From positions 1 to 37,470 of the forward strand of contig PVEQ01000026.1 in NCBI GenBank assembly GCA_002973575.1: a DNA stretch of 37,470 nt, read 5' to 3'. Both the position numbers and the translations under genes were made by a program. Under the pieces are notes generated by a model. The model was not told the DNA's origin. It searched no databases and worked only from the letters and a program-made list of their open reading frames with translations. Below, piece by piece: positions 33,001 through 37,470 of the stretch; positions within the stretch are counted from its first letter, which is position 1; the number at the start of each line of letters is the position of its first letter. This DNA comes from Sediminibacterium magnilacihabitans. Its GTDB lineage: Bacteria > Bacteroidota > Bacteroidia > Chitinophagales > Chitinophagaceae.

Positions 33001-33464
33001 ATTATGCTTTCAATTTCAACCTGCAATGGAAATCATTTGACTTAGGGGTGTTCTTCCAGGGCGTTTCAGGTATTCAAGGGTATTTTTATTATGAAATCGC
33101 TACTCCGTTCAGTGGGGTTGCCAATTTGGGTTCCTGGTGGAAAGACAGATGGACCCCTGCGAATCCGTCCAACACTATGCCGCGTGTAACGCTGGATGAA
33201 ACCCGCACAAATATCCATTCAACTTTTTATATGCAGGATGCAGCATACCTGCGGTTGAAGAATATTGAATTGGGATATACCATAAGTCCTAAGATGCTTT
33301 CTAAAATCGGCATTAGCTCTTTCAGGATTTATGGAAACATCCAGAATGCCTTCACGATTTCTAAATTTAAAGGTTTTGACCCGGAACAGACCATAGATCA
33401 AACAAGAGCCGAGGCTTTTCCGCAAGCCCGTATCATGACGATTGGTTTAAATGCTAACTTTTAA
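30081..33464 (+). CDS. SusC-like TonB-dependent outer membrane transporter with STN domain
   Basis: 1127 residues. A long signal peptide (or a start at Met24, MKLTAILLIAVSVSATAG) is followed by an STN domain at ~45-125 (LSEKNASLGNIFKAIKKQTG). Then come a run of seven prolines, a carboxypeptidase-like beta domain (ISGKITNEKGEALAGASI), the plug with the SusC signature IGYGTQKKVNLTGSV and VLIDGLPGS, and a barrel ending MTIGLNANF. SusC imports a ligand held by SusD with energy from TonB. The STN domain signals to FecR. The SusD gene starts 11 bases after the stop. The substrate is unknown; no polysaccharide-degrading enzymes are found in the window next to it. Confidence 0.95.
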   Translation: MNLLACRHLFSIKRNRWLKTLLIMKLTAILLIAVSVSATAGSFGQKINLSEKNASLGNIFKAIKKQTGYTFVYTESLLKKAGKVDLNVKEASLEEVLNTCLRNKPLMYSILNKIVIIKDKEELAENNIVNAPPPPPPVVKISGKITNEKGEALAGASIREKGGRHSAVSKEDGSFTISISGKKAVLIISYIGYVTSEIAVTENVPVTVSLVQTNNNLNEFIAIGYGTQKKVNLTGSVGTVNMSDMEDRPLTNAGLALQGTVSGVYALQSSGKPGDDGAVIDIRGVGTFGDNSPLVLIDGLPGSIGDVNANDIQSISVLKDAASSSIYGNRAANGVILITTKKGAVGKLKVNYSAYFGVQSPTRLPDVLNSVEYATLRNEASANSGTIPNYTAADIAKYAAHNNPMYPDINYFKVYYGNANMQSHRLSISGGSEHVQYAFMLGHLDQDGILVATNYKKTDFRSNVDAFFLKDKRLRVSAKLAGNLGVKSEPTSMWNATWYATLSPVYPLRDSAGRYMSVNGELNPYAEIMAGSTAITKRYNFNGQVEAEYKLLKNLSAQITGGYNVTLSNYNGFNANVVLQNKDGSTKTEASDLSVSNGTNIQTLLTGLLKYNKTFGQHDFNILAGYSEEEFTYDWQSGYRKNFVNNSQRVLSLGDASTQTNNAGSYDLGLRSLFGRLNYTWGGKYLFEANIRRDGSSRFAKGHQWGTFPSFSGGWIVSRENFMKKVDWINFLKLRASWGQLGNQNISTYYNGSDILSSGRNYSYGGTLYSGVAVASLTNKELTWETAQQLNIGVDVTLKHGFDLTVDFFDKRTKNLLLSRPIPLTMALSAPYVNAGEVQNKGIEASLNYRKTFSNGLKLRAGLNVSHIVNKITRMNAPEQLNSPKAIKVGAAINSFYGYTMDGIYQIADFTWQNNSDPSIPYVSRVYTLKPGVTKVSNYNAQPGDIKFKDLNGDGVVDMNNDRAIIGKQFPDINYAFNFNLQWKSFDLGVFFQGVSGIQGYFYYEIATPFSGVANLGSWWKDRWTPANPSNTMPRVTLDETRTNIHSTFYMQDAAYLRLKNIELGYTISPKMLSKIGISSFRIYGNIQNAFTISKFKGFDPEQTIDQTRAEAFPQARIMTIGLNANF

Positions 33465-33475
33465 TTGAAGCTACC

Positions 33476-35029
33476 ATGAAAAAAAATATTATCATCATTA
33501 TCACATTCAGCTTTTGCTTTTTGAGCTGCTCAAAAGGGTTGCTGAATAAAACACCGAAGGACCAGTTGTCGCCAGCAACATTTTATCAAAGTGAAGCGCA
33601 ATGTAAAATGGCCCTTGTGGGTATTTATAATGCCATCCAACCCAATGCTACGCCTACGCATTTTTATCAGTTTGAATTTATGTCAGACAATGGCTATTGC
33701 CAGGCCGCTTGGCAGGGTTCAAATGAAGTTGGCTCCTGGAGTACCAATACAACCAGCTGGGCTCCGTATGCAAAATGGACGCAGGACTACACGATTATTT
33801 CCCGTGCCAACGAATTTTTGCAGGACATTGCCACTGCCGCATCTGTGGGAGCAGCAGTGAAAAACCAAATGGTGGCAGAAGCAAAATTTTTAAGGGCTTA
33901 TGCTTATTCAGACCTGATCACTTATTTCGGAGATGTACCGTTGATCACAAAAGTTTTGTCTTTATCCGAAGCCTATGTAAAAAGGACGCCCAAGGCTACC
34001 GTATTGACCCAGATCCTTACAGATCTTACAGACGCTGCCAGTGTTCTTCCGGTATCATACACCGGCTCAAATATTGGTCGCGTTACCAAGGGGGCAGCAC
34101 TTGCGTATAAAGCAAAAATATTATTACACAATCAAAAATGGGCAGATGCGGCACAGGCAGCCAAAGATGTTATTGATTTAAGCGTGTATGATCTATACCC
34201 GAATTATGCCGATTTGTTTACCGAAGCCCATGAGAATAACCAGGAGGTCATTTTTGATATTCAATACACTACGTCACAAACACAGCCGTGGCCAACAGAA
34301 GCATTTGTGCTCGGAACCTGGCAAACATCAAATATGACAGCCGATTTCATCAATTCATTTTACATGAAAAACGGCAAGCCGATAACAGACGCCTCATCTG
34401 GCTATAATGATCAAAACCCTTATGTTAACAGGGACCCCAGGCTGGACGCAACAGTGGTTTTACCCGGTACAAAATATGGCACAGCTACTTTTATTCCCGC
34501 CAGCTATGCTGAATATCCCTGTGGCGCCAAACCCAGAAAATATGCCGAATATGGTACTGCAGACGTGAATACAAGCACGTTAAATACAATATTGATGCGT
34601 TATGCAGATATTTATTTGATGAGGGCGGAAGCGCTGATCGAATCGGGCAATACGTCTCAGGAAGTTTATACATTGATTGATAAGGTACGTGCGAGAGTTG
34701 GAATGCCTTCTGTTGAATCTGTTGAAGGAACAGGGCTCAACCAATCTCAATTACGTGACATATTACGACACGAGAGAAAAGTAGAATTTGGTGTGGAGGG
34801 TACGCGATATGCTGATATGCTGCGTTGGCAGGATGTATCGCTAGTACATGATGTTTATGGCTACGATAAATCGCTGTTGTCAGACCCATCCGGTTCTGCT
34901 ACCTGGACATTTAAACAAATAAAGATCGCACCACGTGTTTTTAATGCTGCAAAAGGATGGTTGTGGCCTATTCCACAGGCTGATATAGATATCAATAAAA
35001 ATTTGCTCCCCAATAATCCAGGGTATTAA
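33476..35029 (+). CDS. SusD/RagB-like surface lipoprotein
   Basis: 517 residues with a lipoprotein signal ending FLSCSKG (Cys18). The SusD helical repeats follow: TFYQSEAQCKMALVGIYNAI, AEAKFLRAYAYSDLITYFGD (the conserved family motif), KAALAYKAKILL-like helix, and a C-terminal MRYADIYLMRAEALIESG with ILRHERKVEFGVEGTRYADM and WPIPQADIDINKNLLPNNPGY. SusD lies on top of the SusC barrel and captures the nutrient. A clear terminator follows at 35092, so the susCD transcript ends here, with no enzyme genes behind it. Confidence 0.95.
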   Translation: MKKNIIIIITFSFCFLSCSKGLLNKTPKDQLSPATFYQSEAQCKMALVGIYNAIQPNATPTHFYQFEFMSDNGYCQAAWQGSNEVGSWSTNTTSWAPYAKWTQDYTIISRANEFLQDIATAASVGAAVKNQMVAEAKFLRAYAYSDLITYFGDVPLITKVLSLSEAYVKRTPKATVLTQILTDLTDAASVLPVSYTGSNIGRVTKGAALAYKAKILLHNQKWADAAQAAKDVIDLSVYDLYPNYADLFTEAHENNQEVIFDIQYTTSQTQPWPTEAFVLGTWQTSNMTADFINSFYMKNGKPITDASSGYNDQNPYVNRDPRLDATVVLPGTKYGTATFIPASYAEYPCGAKPRKYAEYGTADVNTSTLNTILMRYADIYLMRAEALIESGNTSQEVYTLIDKVRARVGMPSVESVEGTGLNQSQLRDILRHERKVEFGVEGTRYADMLRWQDVSLVHDVYGYDKSLLSDPSGSATWTFKQIKIAPRVFNAAKGWLWPIPQADIDINKNLLPNNPGY

Positions 35030-35091
35030 CAACGCGATACTTGTATGAACCGATAGATAAATTCTCTTTGTTGGGCATTGTAGTTTTTCTC

Positions 35092-35120
35092 AAACCTCCT
35101 GTTTTCTACAGGAGGTTTTT
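35092..35120 (+). terminator. Intrinsic terminator after susD
   Basis: AAACCTCCTG and CAGGAGGTTT are perfect complements around a TTTTCTA loop, followed by more T. It lies 62 bases after the SusD stop. Confidence 0.85.
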
Positions 35121-35705
35121 AGCAATTATTAGGATCAATTGGATTTCTGACCAGGCTTCTTTAATTTGGCTTTAGCTAATTGAGGTTTTAGTGGCCATAT
35201 GTCATTTCAGTTAATAAAAAAAGCGGAAGAAATTGCTGCCGCTTCCGCTACCCGTCAATAAAATATCAACGCAAATATTTGAAATACACTTTATTATAAG
35301 CTTCATTAGCAGAGAGGAAGGGATTGATACCCGTTTAATATCTGTCTTATTATCAATTATTTACGATGCGCTAACCAGTGAACTCATGAATTACTCCAGA
35401 ACACCATATTTTCCAAAGATCCTTTCAGTTCGATAACAATATAAAGGTACGTCATTTTTGTATTCGTGGATCTATATGATGGCTGGCAAAGAATTAATCC
35501 TATTTGATGCAGGTCATTTCATGCAACAATGACAAGTAGCAAACCGTTAATCTTTGGGTTCTCAGGCAGCCGTCCGTCAAGCCGATTATTTGTTGACCCT
35601 CGTTACTATAATTCAGGATGCTACGAAATATGGGAGGAGGTTAAAACCAGCGCACTATCTGTCCGCCAACATAATACAAATGCATATGTTAGCCGTTCGT
35701 TGTTT
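35121..35705. other. Non-coding stretch with no supported gene
   Basis: About 585 bases, low in GC, between the susD terminator and the small minus-strand gene. Short open frames exist on both strands but none shows a recognisable protein or a coding pattern. The one structure seen is a minus-strand terminator-like hairpin at 35214-35249. An imperfect inverted repeat (GCCAACATA ... TATGTTAGC) lies near 35660-35695. Confidence 0.5.
35214..35249 (-). terminator. Terminator-like hairpin for minus-strand transcription
   Basis: Read on the minus strand, AGCGGAAG and CTTCCGCT pair around a 12-base loop and are followed by a T run. It could end the transcript of the RHS gene and the small gene behind it, although it lies some 460 bases downstream of them. 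Confidence 0.55.
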
Positions 35706-35982
35706 TTATTCGGACTTTAGTTTCTTCCAATTCCAAGCCTGCCAAATTATTATTAATGTAATTATGCTTTCAATAATTGATAAAAAAATATAAAACATTC
35801 TCCATTCAGAGATGGATGAAATACCAACCAACAATGTGAATTGTCGCCTTTTTGCTCATTTCAAGAAAACTGAAATTACTATAGTTGTTAGGACTGTGAA
35901 GCTTAATCGGATTAACTGACAGAGCAAGCAAAACATTTAGAAAACATAAGCAAGCGATTGAAAGAAGTGATATTTTTTTCAT
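35706..35982 (-). pseudogene. Small membrane protein, apparently frameshifted
   Basis: From ATG 35982 the frame gives 58 residues: an N-terminal hydrophobic helix (MKKISLLSIACLCFLNVLLA), a polar stretch, and a stop at 35806-35808. In the next frame, overlapping from about 35868, a second part continues (FTLLVGISSISEWRMFYIFL, then LIIIWQAWNWKKLKSE) to TAA at 35706-35708. Joined, the two make a ~91-residue protein with two membrane helices and a basic tail, which looks more natural than either part alone. It lies 32 bases downstream of the RHS gene, where small accessory or immunity-like genes often sit. The family is not recognised. Confidence 0.45.
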
Positions 35983-36014
35983 TTCACCAATTTTAATTCT
36001 CCTTTATATAGTTG

Positions 36015-37409
36015 CTATTGCCCCTGGTAATAGTAATTATATACTTTAATGATATTTCCGTCTTGATTTTTGATATCTTTTAATCTTCCAAAGCCGTCAT
36101 ATTCATAGTAAGTAATCTTGTTGCCAGTATCACATTGGCTGGTTATGCCAATTAATGGAGAGTACGTATAAGTAGTCATCTGGGCTGTTAGTGGATAAAG
36201 ACGTAATTCATCAATGTTTCCATTGCCAGATATCGAGGCTGTACTTACACCCGTTACCTGGTGCTCAAAGTAAGTCCAGCCATTGACTGTCTTTCCTTGT
36301 TTTACCGATGTGCTGCCGCTTACCGTAAAAGCACTACCCGTATTGCTCCAGTACGAAACGATATAAATACCAGATGTGGATATTCCTGCACTGGAACAAG
36401 CGCCATTAACAAGGTTATAGCTCTGTTGACCAGTTATTCCGCTGCCAGTGTTTCGAAGTCCGGAACCTATAGTCCAATTTCCACTGCCATCCGCTTCAAA
36501 GCTGGTATAGGCAATGCTTGCTGCATCTGAATTAGCAACATCTGCTATCAGGTAGGTTGATTTATAATCCCAGATATAGCCGTGTTTTGCATCCCCTGTT
36601 TTTTGTTGCTCTAAAAGGCTTCCAGCACTGTTATAGCTATTGTATTGTACCCTGGTTTCTAAAGGATAAGTGGTATTTTGCACCATTACATTATCTGGCT
36701 GCACATAACTATTTGCTTGATTTTTATAATTGAAGAGGGTTTTGTTGATTAATGAGCCTTTGACATATTTTTCTGACTCAACAGGCATCCCTACCATGTT
36801 CCAGGAAACCATTGTGTCAATTGCAGCTGAAGCGGTAGAAGTTAATGTTATACTTGAATTGATATTTGATTTTTCAAGTGCGGTTCTATTGTACAGCAGG
36901 ACACTATCGCCTTTGCTATTAAAGGTTACCGTTCTTATGGGTTGCATATTTGATGCATTATCATAATAATAATTGGTAGTAGTAATCAATGAATCTCCGG
37001 TAGATGTGTTGTAAGCAATGTCTGTTGTAGAGGTTTTTTGTACCTGGTCTGTTTTATCCTGATAAAATACCCTGCTAAGTATATCTGCGACATAGTTATA
37101 CGAATAACAACTGGAAAGAATATTGTATTTGTATGCAACTTTATACGCTGTGATGGAATTTCGGTTTATATTTTGATAAGAATTGAGCTCTTTGTTCGTC
37201 AAACTTCCACTGGACGTATAGGTATCCTTTTCTAATAACAACCCCCGTTCATAATCATAAGAGATGATGGAGGGATAAGGAAATCCTTTTGAGCCGTTAT
37301 AGTTTCCGTCAGTCGCAAAACTATAATAATATACATTGTTGCCGTTTTCCCCGTTTGCTCTATAATGTACCCTAAAAAGAGGGCAGGTAGTTAAGAATGA
37401 AATTTTCAT
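36015..37409 (-). pseudogene. 3' part of an RHS/YD-repeat protein gene, cut by an IS element
   Basis: The frame encodes 464 residues. It has YD-type repeats near the end (YYEYDGFGRLKDIKNQDGNI, then VYNYYYQGQ) and a carbohydrate-binding-like beta region before it (SYWSNTGSAFTVSGSTSVKQ). Large RHS/YD proteins of Bacteroidota are surface or toxin-delivery proteins of well over 1000 residues, so this is only the C-terminal part. The first ~15 residues (MKISFLTTCPLFRVH) are encoded by what looks like the end of an IS3-type element (37366 onward). Native sequence seems to begin around YRANGENGNN. The usual variable toxin tip after the repeats is missing: the protein ends right after the last YD repeat. 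Confidence 0.7.
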
Positions 37410-37470
37410 CTTAAATTACCAAATATGACAAAGAAAAGCAGGCGCAAGTTCAGCGCCGAATTTAAAGCGA
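37366..37470 (+). mobile_element. Left end of an IS3-family insertion sequence (runs off the window)
   Basis: An ATG at 37425 opens MTKKSRRKFSAEFKA, the characteristic start of IS3-family OrfA transposase subunits. The frame is still open at the window edge. The element probably begins at the TG at 37366 (TGTACCCTAAAAAGAGGGCA), about 59 bases before the ATG, as IS3 ends begin with TG. The exact border and any target duplication cannot be seen from one side. Confidence 0.75.
37425..37470 (+). CDS. IS3-family transposase OrfA, 5' end only
   Basis: The first 15 residues, MTKKSRRKFSAEFKA, match the start of the helix-turn-helix OrfA subunit of IS3-type transposases, which binds the element ends and acts with OrfB (DDE integrase) through frameshifting. 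The rest lies outside the window. Transcribed away from the RHS fragment. Confidence 0.8.
   Translation, partial: MTKKSRRKFSAEFKA

Overview
The window looks like a chromosomal segment of a member of the Bacteroidota, most likely order Chitinophagales (Chitinophagaceae-like). This rests on gene content: type IX secretion genes porU and porV beside gldJ, a SusC/SusD pair behind an ECF sigma factor and a FecR-type anti-sigma with a DUF4974-like end, an Oar-like TonB-dependent receptor, candidate promoters of the Bacteroidota TAnnTTTG type, and GC-rich intergenic repeats of a kind common in soil Chitinophagaceae. The genus assignment is inference. No rRNA, tRNA or CRISPR was seen.

Layout. 1-5.9 kb is an accessory patch of toxin-antitoxin (TA) type modules: a PIN toxin pair, an MNT nucleotidyltransferase with a decayed HEPN partner, a three-gene zeta-toxin-like operon, a second nucleotidyltransferase unit flanked by inverted repeats, a UDP-sugar dehydrogenase, a higBA pair with a broken toxin, and a GIY-YIG protein. 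5.9-15.5 kb is mostly core: ispF, porV and porU on the minus strand, gldJ on the plus strand, then a hicAB pair with an internally deleted toxin upstream of murF and a DUF983 gene. 15.7-19.1 kb is a large TonB-dependent receptor. 19.3-25.0 kb is a six-gene minus-strand operon: SemiSWEET, SDR dehydrogenase, GH63-type glycosidase, mntA, hepT and a CLC channel. 25.2-27.8 kb holds a relBE/parDE-type pair abutting a C-terminally truncated Mg2+ P-type ATPase and a flavin-binding protein. 28.1-35.1 kb is an ECF sigma / FecR / SusC / SusD regulon. The right end holds a small, apparently frameshifted membrane protein gene, the 3' part of an RHS/YD-repeat gene, and the start of an IS3-family element that appears to have cut the RHS gene.

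Three themes stand out. First, about eight TA-type loci lie within 26 kb, and in three of them the toxin is disabled by three different lesions (5' truncation, nonsense codon, in-frame deletion) while the antitoxin-side gene is intact. Second, a GC-rich repeat (core around CGTCATCCTGAGCGAGCGAAG) fills most core-region gaps. It supplies the stop codons of three genes (GIY-YIG gene, ispF, clc), and a related repeat is read in frame inside porU. Third, a complete mntA-hepT pair is translationally coupled (ATGA overlap) to a glycosidase gene inside a sugar-related operon.

Functionally, porV/porU/gldJ serve type IX secretion and gliding. The sigma/FecR/SusCD set is a substrate-sensing outer-membrane uptake system whose ligand cannot be told from this window. 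The SemiSWEET-SDR-GH63-CLC set suggests uptake and processing of a glucose-type sugar.
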